From Lineus longissimus (Eukaryota; Nemertea; Pilidiophora; Heteronemertea; Lineidae): a stretch of 64,000 nt of DNA. The notes beneath the pieces are model-generated. The model saw only the letters and a program-made list of their open reading frames with translations. It had not been told where the DNA came from and searched no databases. The translations under genes were made by a program, and so were the position numbers. The DNA is taken from the NCBI RefSeq assembly GCF_910592395.1, contig NC_088310.1, positions 23,577,491-23,641,490 of the forward strand, in the 5' to 3' direction. Below, piece by piece: positions 1-12,375 of the stretch. Positions within the stretch are counted from its first letter, which is position 1, and every line of letters starts with the position of its first letter.

Positions 1-3000
1 CAATTTCTGTCAACTATGAAGTCGGGTGTTCCAACCCACACATTTATTATTGTGAGCATGGAACCAATTGAAATAGTGTGGGATGATACACATTATCAGT
101 GATATTAACCAAATCACTATTTTCCTCCACCCTCAAGGATCTTCTGAAGTAACCAAGAAAAAAATTGATATAGCGCAGTGCTTGCCTGTTGAACATCGCC
201 GCAACTGTCTCTGGCACACTTTGATATTTCTCAGCCTCCCGATGCCGCGGGCGATCATCGGGTGATCGTCATCCTCCTACATCAATTATGGAAACATTAT
301 TTCTTCTCAGGAAGTCGGTGCATATATAGCCAGTGGATACCCATTACTCTCAGTTTCAAATAGATGGAAAGGTTTAAATTTATTTTTCAGGGTGGAATCA
401 GAATCGGTGGAAAGTAACTTATGAGTCTCACCCATACATTAAATACTCCCACTCGAACTTTTTGAGGTACCCCATCTTCGTAAATAATCCAAATCATTAT
501 TGAAAATATCAAGGGTTAATATTCATAGAACTCATAGTGAATAAGCACTTCAAGGGGGGGGGGGTCTAGCCAGGTGATGAAATCGAGCTTGATGTGGTTT
601 AACAAAGTGAAACCGAATTCCTTGTACAATGAACAGACGAGATGTAATGCGAGATAGGAGACACCTCTCCCTGACTTCATGTACCTTTCTCTACCCACCT
701 CGCTCCTGTCTATAGTCTCCCTTTAAGCCCACCATTATGAAACATCGACTAAAATGTCATCTTCTTCCTGTCTCTTCTGCAGCTGCTACTTTTGATCATC
801 ATACGTACATTTTATTACCATATTGTTCTATCATGTTGATGGAATGGTAGAGGTAGGCAAACATCCACAGAATCAATCACAAATGCCCTTCAGTGAACAT
901 TGCTGATTGCTGATGAACTGTTTATCTTCTGATAATAAAAGCTATATGACTTAATTGCAGAGTAAGGCAATAAAAGGTGGGCCAAGAGATAAAAGTCGCT
1001 TTTTTTCTGAAAGTCACTGTGTATCTTCAGATGCTTCATGCAGGAGCACAGGGAAACATGAAGGGCTTTTTTCTATTTGCTGTTCTGAAGATGGTATGAT
1101 TGTAAGGTAAATGCACGAGACCGGTATTTCAGACTGTTGTAGAATGAGCAATGACACCCCTGACCATAATATCAGTTAATCGTATTGAAGTGGTTTAACA
1201 AAGTGTGCACTGCTGACGGGTTTCCTAACTTCTGTAAACTCCAAAATAACTCCAAAAGAAGCTGTTAACGTTGAAATATGAACCAAAGATACCAGGTATA
1301 CAAGAATAACATCTTCTGATCTTTCAGGCATAAGAAATATTTTTCATCTTACTTATACCTCGGAGGTAACTGGCAGGCAGTTAGCTTTCTCTCCTCAAAA
1401 TAGACTCCAGTGACGATTTTGGCAGGGTAAGGAGGGTTTCAAGTTGCAAGGTATAGTAAATATGTTTTCTTTAGATCAGCCTACGGCCAACTTGAAGGCA
1501 TATTTTCTGTCAAGTCCGATTCCACATGTACCTTACAATTGATTTGTGAGTCTCTGTTTTAGACTATAGAGGCTATTAGATATTCACAAATAACTACACA
1601 AAAGTTCAGATTCCTCGAGCTCTGTGCAAATGAGCAATTTTAGTCACTACGCAGTGACTAAAATACCTTGTAACAGGTGCTTAAGACCAGGATGTCAGTT
1701 GAAACTAAGCACTACAATATGGATCATCAACTGAAAATCAATATATCAAAGAGAGCAAACCACATGTTAGAGGAAAACTTTCAGAAAACAAAAGTGGATA
1801 GGGGATGGTGTTAGAGAGCCGCAAGTTGTAGCACTTTATATAGCAGGGTGCTAATTTCTTTTTCTTCATGCATGGAAGAAGTTACAAGAGGTTTTCTTCT
1901 GGACTTCATAGAACCAGCTGAGCTTCTGAGAATCAGGGAAAAGAATACGAACTTGGCTACACTGAGTAAGCAGAAGACGATACTACATACTACATACTAC
2001 ATACTACATACTACAAGGTACAATAATATTGGGGATGTTTGTGCATACCAAACATTTACAAGCTGAGGTTTTTGTTTAGAGGAACTTAGCTCTGAGAATA
2101 GATTGCAGAAAGGAATTGACAAGAGCGGAAAGTGGGCTTAGAGGCATGGAGAGACCCAGGTGTTGAGATTAGTTGAGGAGCACTTCATTAGGCGATGTCT
2201 GAGGTATGGCCATCACACCTGGTGCTCTACTAATGATACAATCAACCCACCTTCACCACCTTACTTCAGTTTGACCCCACGTTTTATATGAGAGCACTTT
2301 CAGAAATTAACACGACATGATATTGAGTGTCCAAAATGCACCTTACACATTTTTTCACCCTTTGTGTAGTACTGGAGCTGTAACAGCTCTCATGATGGTC
2401 TGGATTTATGTATAGTGTCAAAAGACACAGCATTGCATGCTGATTGGTCAAGAGAGTTAGGATGCCATTGCTGTGACCTTCGACCATCTGTAAAGTAGCA
2501 AATCATATGACAAAATCTTCTTTTACATAGGCGAAGTGGATATCGATTTTCTCGTTAGCTGCCAGTGGACACTGATTTTCCTTGCCATGCCACCAGTGGT
2601 TAGCAACGCAGGAGAGCAAGGCATGTTATTGTTGGAAACCATTAGTGAATAATGACCAGCAGAGACAAGCAGACCTTGGTCATACAAATTTGTAAATATA
2701 AGTGATGAACTACTTTTGTATAGTTGGTTTTTAACCTTTTGCGGCTCTTTTGCCAATAAAGTTTGCACGGTGGATAGGTTTGCTGAATGCGGGTCTCCGA
2801 TTTACATCATTTGGGACACACCTTGCTTTCCTTGAGCTTACAAACCATGATTTCAACACAGTCATGCCATCAACATCAGTCTTTCGTGGCAAAAGTCATT
2901 GGGACTTGAAGAAAGAAAGGGATGGAAAGCAGCCAACTACAGATAGACAGATGGACAGAAGACAACACCAAAGCCACATAGAAAACCCTTTACCACAGAC

Positions 3001-3061
3001 AAAAATGCACTTACTTTTTCAGAATGGAGTCCCTACCATCCTGACTTCTGAATGAGAGTCA
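1..3061. other. No gene recognised
   Basis: Short open frames occur on both strands but none shows a conserved domain, convincing splice borders or a coherent codon pattern. The stretch contains the 7-bp microsatellite listed separately, an oligo-G run near 546 and otherwise AT-rich unique-looking DNA. It may be 3' flank or intron of the minus-strand FAM53-like gene. Confidence 0.5.
1981..2015. repeat. 7-bp microsatellite (TACTACA)5
   Basis: Five perfect tandem copies of TACTACA are visible. A simple repeat of this kind is length-polymorphic in most animals. No gene lies close enough to suggest a function. Confidence 0.95.
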
Positions 3062-3277
3062 TCAATCACCATCATGGTCATTCATCCCTGGCAAGAGATG
3101 GGGCAGCAGCACATCGACAAATGGGACAATCCATTGGGGCAATGCAACTGACCGATCAAGGGGAATCCAGTCACCCAAGGAACAGCCAATTCCAGTCAAA
3201 TTAGGTTTACATCCATGATCTGGGGTGTTCCAATGGGGTAGTTTGAAATCCAATTGCTTCCTTATCATGTCGAAAGT
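3062..3277 (-). CDS. Candidate last exon of the FAM53-like gene (weak)
   Basis: On the minus strand a pyrimidine-rich acceptor ending CCCCCAG is followed by 71 codons beginning TFDMIRKQLDFKLPHW and a TGA stop at 3064-3062. The entry phase is 0, which matches the donor at 12376 of the FAM53-like gene. This is the only reason for linking the two. The translated sequence does not resemble the acidic C-terminus that I know from vertebrate FAM53 proteins, and the implied intron would be 9 kb. It could equally be a chance open frame, and the true last exon may lie outside the window. Confidence 0.15.
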   Translation of the reverse strand, partial: TFDMIRKQLDFKLPHWNTPDHGCKPNLTGIGCSLGDWIPLDRSVALPQWIVPFVDVLLPHLLPGMNDHDGD

Positions 3278-4340
3278 CTGGGGGCAGGGGCAGGGGTCAA
3301 GGGATATCGCTAGTGAGATGACAAACACTGATTGCACACAAGCAAGCCAAAGGGACTTGAGCTACAGTCACCAAATCTTCTTTTTCAGAATTCAGTTGCT
3401 CAGCATACTTGTGATCAATCAGTAGCTACAGTCCTCTAGATTTGAAGTCGCCTTCAAGAAGACCTGGATGGAGTCTTGTCACATTCTGAGTGTGCCATCT
3501 CTGACTCCTTCCCTCAGAGATTCCCAATCAGAAGGGAACTCAATTCTTACGTTCCGGGCAGGGGGCACGTGCACAAGAGGGTCAGGGGACCTTCTAGTAT
3601 GCTGCCCATTTGTCGAAGGGGGGGGGGGCTATGTGCTGTTGTGAACTCCCAAACTATGGGTTATCTTTATCTGTCTCCTGTGTTTCATCATCCTACAGTG
3701 GTATACACTGTAATAGTGGTTTGGATTAATCAGGAATAGAAGAGGCAATATAAGCCTTAGCCATCCTTGGCTGAAGTTTTTGAACATAAGTCCCCTTTTC
3801 TATGACACACTTTGATTGTTCATCCTTTGAATCAGACGTATTCATTTCAAGTCAAGCAGACCAGCTACACATACTAGGCAACTGTACATCCGTACACAAT
3901 GGCCATGAAAATTTGCCTGAAATGAATCTGACTTCGCAAAAGGTCCAAAGGACTGAACAGATGGCTTTTGTAGAAAACACTTAGGGACTCAAACGGATGT
4001 TTTGTATGTACAACATACAAATATATTTTCGCCTCTTCAACAATATTATTTTGACATTAAGAAAATACATATAACCATGAAGAAAACTGTATATACTAAC
4101 TCTGAGGTATTTTTTATCGTCACAGTATTTCCTAATTATTCATGTGCACTGTTTGTGACAAAGTCAAAGCATAGATTGGAATATAAGACATAGTAATTTA
4201 TTTTATACAAATGTCCTCATAAAAAGAGACAGTGTCTAGTACGGAAACACCAGACATATAACTACTGGATGTGAAGCTCCTCTTCGAAGAAAAGAATGTC
4301 AATTTCACAAAACTTGCTGGGATCACACGTATTATTGAAA

Positions 4341-4684
4341 TACATGTGATTCCAGAAAACTTACTTCTAACATAGTATCCAAGTTCAATCAAAATCAAGT
4401 TTGCCGGATCACCTGTATACCAATGTACAAATGTCAATGACCCATATGAAATATACACATGATTCCAGAAAACCTGAGTAAAATCACCTTCTCAAACTTA
4501 TCCAAGTTCAAATCACCTAAGTTTACCAGATCACCTGTATATGAATGTACATAAACCATACATGATATATACACGTGATTCCAGTAAATATATTTAAGTG
4601 TAATTAACTTTCTAATACATCAAAGATCAATTCATCTAAGTTTGCCAGAACCACCTGCATATCTGTGTGCTGACAGAATATGTA
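4341..4684. repeat. Diverged tandem repeat, ~115-bp unit, three copies
   Basis: Three successive copies start at 4341, 4454 and 4570. Each opens with a variant of TACAYRTGATTCCAG, passes through CAAGTTYACCAGATCACC-like sequence and ends near TGTACATAAACCATA or its equivalent. The periods are 113 and 116 bp. Fragments of the same unit appear just before (about 4310) and after (about 4794). Copies differ at roughly a quarter of positions, so the array is old. Confidence 0.75.
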
Positions 4685-6083
4685 CATGAAGCTTTTGCAA
4701 GATCATGGCGAAATGAACTCTTCTATCAATATATAGTTCATTTCACACAACAAAACTTGCAACAATTGCCCAAAAATCAAGCTCAGCTTCAAATACACAG
4801 ATGATTCCGACAAAATGATGAAAAGAAACTTAACTAAAAGGCATGAGAATTATCCATGTTTCAGACAGTTACTTCATGATTTAAGACAATATGTGCCTGT
4901 GTGGGCAAGTGATTCTTGAACAAAACCTGATGATCAAAATAGAGGTGTGTGTGGGGGGAGGGGGTCATTCTTAAGGTCCCTACAACTAAGGTCCATATAA
5001 TTGTATTTACATGTATAAACCCACCTAATGAACTATTTATTCCCGATTTGTGCTTTGGAAACAAAATAACACAGTTCCGCTCAAATCAACTTGGCTAAGT
5101 CCCACTGGTTAGTTTTTAGGAAGAGACCGTCGCCAAATAAGAATTATAAGTTCCATTGTTTATTTTTTGATAGAAATAGTTCGCCCTAAAAGGCATGTTC
5201 ACTGTACAATATGTGTGTGCGTCTTATTGACCTTGTCGTTTAACTTTAACTTTCAACCATGGGCACAATGCAAATAGGTCCCGAAGTCAATGAAAATGCT
5301 ATATACAGGCATCAGATCACTTGAAGTCATATATCCACAGAACCCTGAACGATACGTCGCATTTTCTTCCGCAGATCTAGTCCCAAGTTTGTCCTGTTAG
5401 TGACTTGCATAAAGTCTAATATGTACAGTTCTCAAGTCCATCATCAATACAATTTGATACTCCGACAATCCATTGAACGCGGCAACTGACATCTTTAGAG
5501 TGGTTAATATTGCACATTTAATTTCCACTTACAGCGATGAATGTACGATTCCCTTATTTTTATTATTTAAAGTCTAGTAAACTGATGCGTACACGTATTT
5601 TATATCCTGCATATTATCCGGATAGCCTGAGACATCATGTAAATGGCCTGCAGACAACGTACGCGTCACCAGGGGACGTGGGGGTTGGCTGGCAGTACGA
5701 TACAAGTTGCGTGGCAGGGATGTGAGTTGTTGGAATGCATCAGTCAGTCACGGCGTGCAATTCTTTTCCATGTTTTCCCTGAGCTCTTAAAATATTTCTT
5801 CAAAGATAAAAAATATATACACACATTAATAATTTTGCTTTTCATTGGACACAAGCTTAGTTATAAGTAATCTAAAAGCTAAAGCTTCGGCTGTAATATG
5901 AAGTAATGTTACGTTTACAACAACCAAGTTTTACTACACACTGCACAGTTAAAAGTTATAAAAAAGATTTTTATTAGTAACCACCACCAAATGCACACAA
6001 ACTGTAAACAAATTTTAGAGGTTAGTGTTGTGTTTAGCAAAGAAAGGAGACATGAACAGATCATGCAACAAGTTAAATCTTCT

Positions 6084-6232
6084 AGGGACGGATCCAGAAA
6101 TTTGTTAAAGAGCGTGTGACAACCAAAGGCTTTTTAGGGGGTATGGCCTAGATTGTATTTTTAGAAACTGTTCACTGGGTCCATGAAGGGGGTCAAACCT
6201 CCGCGCCCCAACCCTTCCCCTGAATCCGCCCT
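6084..6232. mobile_element. 149-bp MITE with GGATCC-type inverted termini
   Basis: The left end reads AGGGACGGATCCAG. The right end, reverse-complemented, reads AGGGCGGATTCAG. The direct repeat ATCTTCT flanks both ends (6077-6083 and 6233-6239), a perfect 7-bp target duplication. The interior carries no coding sequence. Short elements with AGGGGCGGATCCAGG-like ends are common in marine invertebrates, and a hAT-like origin is possible, although hAT duplications are normally 8 bp. Confidence 0.75.
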
Positions 6233-8069
6233 ATCTTCTTCTCTAATTCACTCTTACTTGCCGAGGAGGGGTCATTCTCCAAGGTCTATCATAGTTTCAG
6301 ACCTGGTAAGTGTTTTTTCCTTGCCCACCAGGGTTGGGTTAGTGACTCTGTCTTTGGCCAGGAAAGGAGTCCATCTCGAGCTGGACAGGAACTTTTGTAC
6401 ATGGAACCTCGGTTTTACATATGTCACTCAGAGGACAAGGCTAATGCGCCATGCTCAAGGTCACTCATTCATACAGCAGTGATCCTTCTGAGAGTTTTCA
6501 TGACAAAAGTCTGCCAAATCTGAAACTAACAACACAACTGAACTTGAAGTAGCAAAATGATATCAATTTTTAATTGCCCCCGATTTTTTGATGTACCATA
6601 TCTCGATACAGCAGGTAATATGCACTTTCCTGACCACACTTCAAACAAACAACACGTATAGAGTCAACACATTTTGTTCCTGTTTGCTGCCAACCAATAT
6701 TACCCGAACCAACATTATTGTCATATTGTGAAAATTATGGTATGCTTTTAACAAAAGTCAACACACAGTTGCTCAGGCAATCTAACATTGATTGCATATC
6801 TTTTTGTTAGCCATCACGCCTCCGAGTCAGAACAAATAGTTCATCAAATTTTAAAACAAATTTGAAAAGCGCTTGGCTCTCAATTATGAAAAAGCCATAA
6901 AATAAGGATAATGTGTTGCTGCTATGATCATAGGTATATATCTAACCCAAAAACATAACCAAATTAAATATCTAGCATGAGATTATTGATTCACGAACTT
7001 GGTAATTTCAATATGTGCCTTCAAAATGTTGAATTCAGTGAATGTATGGCATGTATTTATCAAACTTGGTACCCATCCAAGTCATAAAATTTAGCACTGG
7101 TTGTGATGCATTTCTGTTGACTTATCCACCCAAAAGACCCCCATTCACAAGTCCACATACTTGTATGAATCCCTCGAGTCGGCTATCGGGAACCTGATTG
7201 TATAGTAATAACATTAGCCTACTCAACTCTAGCTGATGCTGTCATTTGGCACCTTTCCAAGCTCCCAAGGGATAGTACGAAGATGGACTATATTATTCAT
7301 ACTATGAACTAGAATGCAATTCACTAGTGATAAAGAAATTATACACTCTAGTTTCACTGATCTAAGACTGGTTGATTTATTACTACAAAATTGAAACTAA
7401 TGCCAAAGGCCATAAGTCTATGACCATCTGACAACTTGGTCTCGCCAACTCATTGCTTATCCAGATCAAACATGTTGAGAGTGGCGAACGACCCTGTGCA
7501 TGATATCTATGAGTTGCAATGGTATGATTAGCTGTGCCATGTATAAAACATCATGAGTTCACCACCAAAGCATACACACATATCAGCAATCTGCAAGCAT
7601 ACAGAAGGATAGCCTACACTAAAACTGGCAAAGTAGCAGGAATAAAAAACATTTTTAGATGTGCTTTTTATGGTACAAGGCAAATGCAAGGAGCATCACT
7701 TTCTACCGCTAATTCAACCCGTTAGATCTTCAAAAGCAGAGATTGTGGCCTATTAAGCATCGAGGTGAGGATGACTTGTGCTGGATAAGTGAAAGGTACT
7801 GAAACTAGACAGAAACAGGAATCAAGCAAGGCCTAGGCCATCAACATGCAAACAAAGATTTTTCGTAGTATTTGTAGTATTGTCGCATTTGAGCTCACAG
7901 AGGACCCACTGTCAAACAATACTAACAAGCTTAATCTTGTGTGCTCTGTTTTGGATCATGTTTTGTACCTATTTAAAAGAAATATTCATATGTGAATATT
8001 CATTGGAACACTTTTTTATGATGGTCTGTATCCATCAACTTATTCCCTGAGCCCAAACGAATAAAAAAT

Positions 8070-8123
8070 CCTTTTGAAGTTATTTTAGAATATTTCATTC
8101 AGGTCTCGAAATAACTTCAAAGG
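8070..8123. repeat. Hairpin with ~15-bp stem
   Basis: CCTTTTGAAGTTATTT at the left pairs with AAATAACTTCAAAGG at the right, with one unpaired T and a loop of about 23 bases. No adjacent gene gives it a role. It may be a remnant of a foldback element. Confidence 0.6.
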
Positions 8124-9921
8124 AGGACAATGTAGTCAGCTTTTCTTCGCCTAAAATATCAAACTACCACCATCAGTTTAACGAACAAAAAAAAGAATTT
8201 AGCAGCATCAGAGGATCAGCAATGGGGATTCGAGACATGAAGTGCTGTAATTTTGAAAAGGAAGAATTCTAAAAAGAGATAAACTTGGCTTGAATCACAA
8301 AGGAGGGCATTGGGACAGTGGATCGAGCCATACAGACAAAAACATCAATGTCATTAGTTGTCCCTATCCAGGTTGCTCAAAATGAGAAATTTCCAAAAGG
8401 AGACATGCAACATTCTGCCATGCACAATGAGTTTTTTAATCTGTATCAAAATGATAATACATCATGCACACTTACATGTAGAATGCAATTTGACAAAGGA
8501 TTAGTTTTCATTAACATTGGCCAGCTTCCATTTGATTACAATGCCCTGGGCCTCCAACTACATGCAAAGCCAGAATGTGCCAAGCCCACGTTTATAGCCA
8601 AGTATACAGATATGTAACCACTGAAACATTGATTTTACTGTTGTTATATGATACTGTATCACACCATAATGATGTTTCTGAATAACAATAACTAAAAGGC
8701 AAGCAGCTGTTGGAAGACAAAGACACTTGGATATTCATCCCGATTCCAGCATTTTTGACTATTGTAATGGCCGGCAAGGATTGCCAGGAAGCCAGATGAT
8801 CAATGCGCCTGCCTTGCTGAGCTCCAAACATCCTTCAGGCATTTGGTTATTACAATCAATGCCTGCCTTCATCGAATCAAGATAATGTTTTGTTGAAATA
8901 GGTTCAAACAAAGGACAGTTTTAGGCTTCAACTGTCTCAAACAACTTTTAGGGTCTGCAGTTCCCAATTTTAAAATCAAGCTAACAGATATCACACCTTC
9001 ATGAAGCAGTTTTTGGTCAAACTATAGGAAACATCAGCCCAGGGTGCAATGTACAGCACCGTCTTCCAAGAATATTGGATATTGCGTAGGTGCTCTTCCA
9101 ATGCATTTTTGTCTCTCAGACAATGTTTTCCCAATAAAAGAGAAAAGATGGCTATGAAAGAAAGATGAAACTTCACTCTCGCAAGTATATTGGCAAAGCC
9201 CCAAGCAATTGTGGATAAGAAGCAGCAACATCCAAAAAGCAATTTTTGCATCTTATTTCCAAATACCCAATTATATTTTTTATCTAGTGTTTTTAAAATC
9301 CAGTCATGAATGGAAATGCTGTTGAGATGTGGGAGTCTGAACAAAATATCATTGAAATGAGAGACCATTGCTTCTCGTGTGACCTTTTGGTTGGCCCATC
9401 TTCGAGAGTCTGTGGCTCAAAACCAACTGAAACATCGATGGAAGGATATAGGTTGAAACAATCCAATTCAGAAAACATTTGACTTGACTGATCAGGTCCT
9501 TTTTACCTTCTGGTTTTTCATGATTACAGATAATTGCGAAAATGAATGGCAACGAAAAGGAATATCTTAATGAAATTACAGTTGAGGCTAGATTAAAAAT
9601 ATGCGAAAGGTTAACTTGGCAACTGCACTTCACACAGCACTATATATCAGCAATCCCCATCGCCGTTATTGATTTTCCAGAAATCCACCAATTCGCAAGA
9701 GCTGTTCATAACCATTGCCAATTGAGTTTGAAAACATGTAAGGTATAATTACTCGAACACAATGAACGTGGGTGCATGGTTGTCGCTTGAACCGTGGTCA
9801 ATATTCAGGAATAGCGTCACGCAATTACTCTGACATGTTTTACAGAATTGCACCCATACGTGCGTACTCAAAAGGTTACAAAGGGGACAGGGTGGCAAGA
9901 GAGGCAAAGGAAGGACATTGA

Positions 9922-10147
9922 GGGTTGACCATAGGTACTGCCATTTTGGCTAGACCTCAAAATCCTAAAGCAATTAAAACTATTTCCAAATGAATTGAAT
10001 GCTCATTTAAAACCCGGGAGGCTGTTCTCTGGAAAACAAAGAACAGACTCCTACCCTTGAAATGAGCATTCACTACGTTTTGGAAAAAGTTCTAATTGAT
10101 TTAGGATTTCAATTCCTAGCCAAATTGGCTGTACCTATGGTCAACCC
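9922..10147. mobile_element. 226-bp palindromic (snap-back) MITE
   Basis: The left arm begins GGGTTGACCATAGGTAC. The reverse complement of the right arm begins GGGTTGACCATAGGTACAGC and stays alignable for about 90 bases, to the shared GAATGCTCAT. The centre, around GGAGGCTGTTCTCTGG and GAACAGACTCC, is also self-complementary, so nearly the whole element folds into one hairpin. TTGA (9918-9921) on the left and TTAA (10148-10151) on the right would be a TTAA duplication with one change, as piggyBac-type elements make. No transposase is present. Confidence 0.75.
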
Positions 10148-10324
10148 TTAAGCCTTTGGATATACCTGGCCAATAATTCTTGCTGGCAGAGTGCCAAATC
10201 AGGGTCTGTAGGCTATCCAAGAACTAGGTGGTAATTTCTACTTAGCTGCAGGACCAACTTCATCCCGCTATAAATAACACAGCCTATCTTCCTGAGCTAG
10301 ACTGATGTTGACATCATATGACAA

Positions 10325-10553
10325 GCGGCCATGTGTTGTTCATTATTTGACTATTCCATTCCAAGTTCCACACAGGTAACACTGAAAACCATTGTTGAGT
10401 CAACACCAGTCTTCGGTGTCAGTTAGTGCCCAACACTGACAACCAATGTTGACAACACTGTGTATCAGTGTTGAACTAAAGTTAAACACCAAAAGGTCGT
10501 ATTGACCTTTTTCCCCTATACCATAGAATAGTCAATGACCTGGCCATGGCGGA
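10325..10553. repeat. Second palindromic unit, probable degraded MITE
   Basis: The outer arms carry TTGACTATTCCAT at the left and, in reverse complement, TTGACTATTCTATGG at the right, extended outward by GGCCATG and CGCCATGG. The inner part holds CAACACTGA against TCAGTGTTG. No clean target duplication could be read, so the borders are approximate. Confidence 0.45.
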
Positions 10554-11248
10554 GTGCCAGCACACTGACAGTGATCTATGGAACACAGCCTTCGGAATTC
10601 CAATAACATCAACCTAATAAATTTGAGAACGGCTACATGAATTTGCTCTTAGAAAATTCTACCATCCCCCCACAAGGCTATTGATTATTATAAATGGTTC
10701 ATTGAATATTTCTTGGTGCGTTCTTGAAAGCCTGCTTAGGAAACCATAGGAATTAGTAGACGATTGTGCGTTATTCTTAAGCAAAGTCACTGCATGCTTC
10801 TTCCATGCGATGGTTGAGCTACTGTCACTGGTGATAAATTAGAATGCGGGTTGGATTCCGCTACAGGATTTGTTTGCTGAGCTATCGCTTTCTACAAGCT
10901 AAGCATACAGAATGACTTGACATTGGTCGATGCGGCCAAGCATGAAGGTTTAGTGTGACCATGGGAACAATGATATGTGGTTGATATATATCATGTAGAT
11001 CTACTCATTGAGGTGTGACAGACGACCTTGCATAAAGGCATCACTGAACATTGCAGTTTGATTGCTCACGCCAATAGTTGACTCATGTTATCTATCATTC
11101 ATGATTTCAATACTGTCAAAAGAAATGGGTCTAATATTTTCCAACGTTTGAGGCGTGAAATAAGAAAAGTTTTCCACTCCAGCTGTCAGCATTGATATCT
11201 TGTAAATTATTTTCCCTTACTTTTCTTTGGCCTATCATTTTTAACCCA

Positions 11249-11303
11249 GGTGTCAATGGGAATATTTTTCAAAAATCCGCTGGAAATATTCCCAACAGAC
11301 ACC
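11249..11303. repeat. Hairpin, interrupted 15-20 bp stem
   Basis: GGTGTCAATGGGAATATTT on the left is complementary, with small mismatches, to AAATATTCCCAACAGACACC on the right. The loop is about 15 bases. No gene is nearby, and it may be the core of a larger decayed foldback repeat. Confidence 0.5.
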
Positions 11304-12375
11304 TATATGGCATGATTTTCCGGCCCATATACATTCTGTATTGTAATCACATTTTATGGGTGGTTTTAGGTTTCGGAAAATAGAGGAGCAGGCCATTTTC
11401 GTCTATGGAATCCATTCATAATTCACTCTGCTACAAATATTAGCTCAGTATAAGATAATGAGAAACTTGTTAGTATGAATTATTTGACTGTTAATGACTA
11501 TGGTTTTAGTAACAGTAAGAATATTTAGCAAACGTGCAAACCCAAACCCAACAGGTGAGACTTTTCTAACATTGTGGTGAATGTCCAAAACTACGTTCAC
11601 GCTGAAGGCGATCTGAAATCGATTTCCGGAGAGCGCCCTCCGGAAAACAGTTTGGTAAAATCGCTTTCAAGCCGGTCGCGTCACACTTGGCTGAATGCGC
11701 ATTCAATTCGGATTAAAATGGGCCAAACTGAATGCACAGTAAAGATACGCCACTTATAATTGCAATGTTAAACTCACTCCTGCGCTCGATCCAAGATGGA
11801 TGCCACTCTAGTGTCGTGTGATCCACAACAAACAGGAAACGAGGGGTAGAAACCAAACTCGCACGCTCAGTGACGAAATTCAAACTAAATTGTAAGGAAC
11901 GCAAATCAGCGCCTCTTGTGTCAAGATTGGCGTAGAAATGTTACGTCATTTACTGGTTTTATCAACTGATTGGATGGATGCACCCATGAGAGCAAACCGT
12001 GGCTATGGAATTGATGGAAATGGTCGTTTTCATTTAATGACAATTATGTTCATGTATTTTTGGTTAAATGGACAAAGGCAATGTCAGAGTAAGCCAAGTT
12101 TGCATCATTTGGGTGAATGTGAAAAGGCTTGAACATGAGCAGAAAAGCGAGAAGTTACGCTGTACGCATGCTCATTGTGAATGCATTGCTTAATGCGTAT
12201 AAGGCGCGTCACACTATGAATTCCAAGTGTTACCAAGGCACAAGGAGAAAAATATCCGTGAACAGGTGAATTAATAACTATAGGCCCAACCACCAAGAAT
12301 AAATAAAGACAGTCTTAATACTCCAGCCACCAAAAATATAACGATAAACAACAAAGAGTTATAAAAGATTCTTAC

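Larger units (their letters stand above)
3278..12375. other. Non-coding stretch with small repeats
   Basis: No exon that I can support lies here. The stretch holds a ~115-bp tandem repeat, two MITEs, a third palindromic unit and several hairpins, all listed separately. If the FAM53-like gene continues to the left, this is its last intron. Confidence 0.5.

Noticed and set aside
8318-8617. 99-codon plus-strand open frame
   Set aside because: No recognisable motif, no splice sites in phase and no poly(A) signal nearby.
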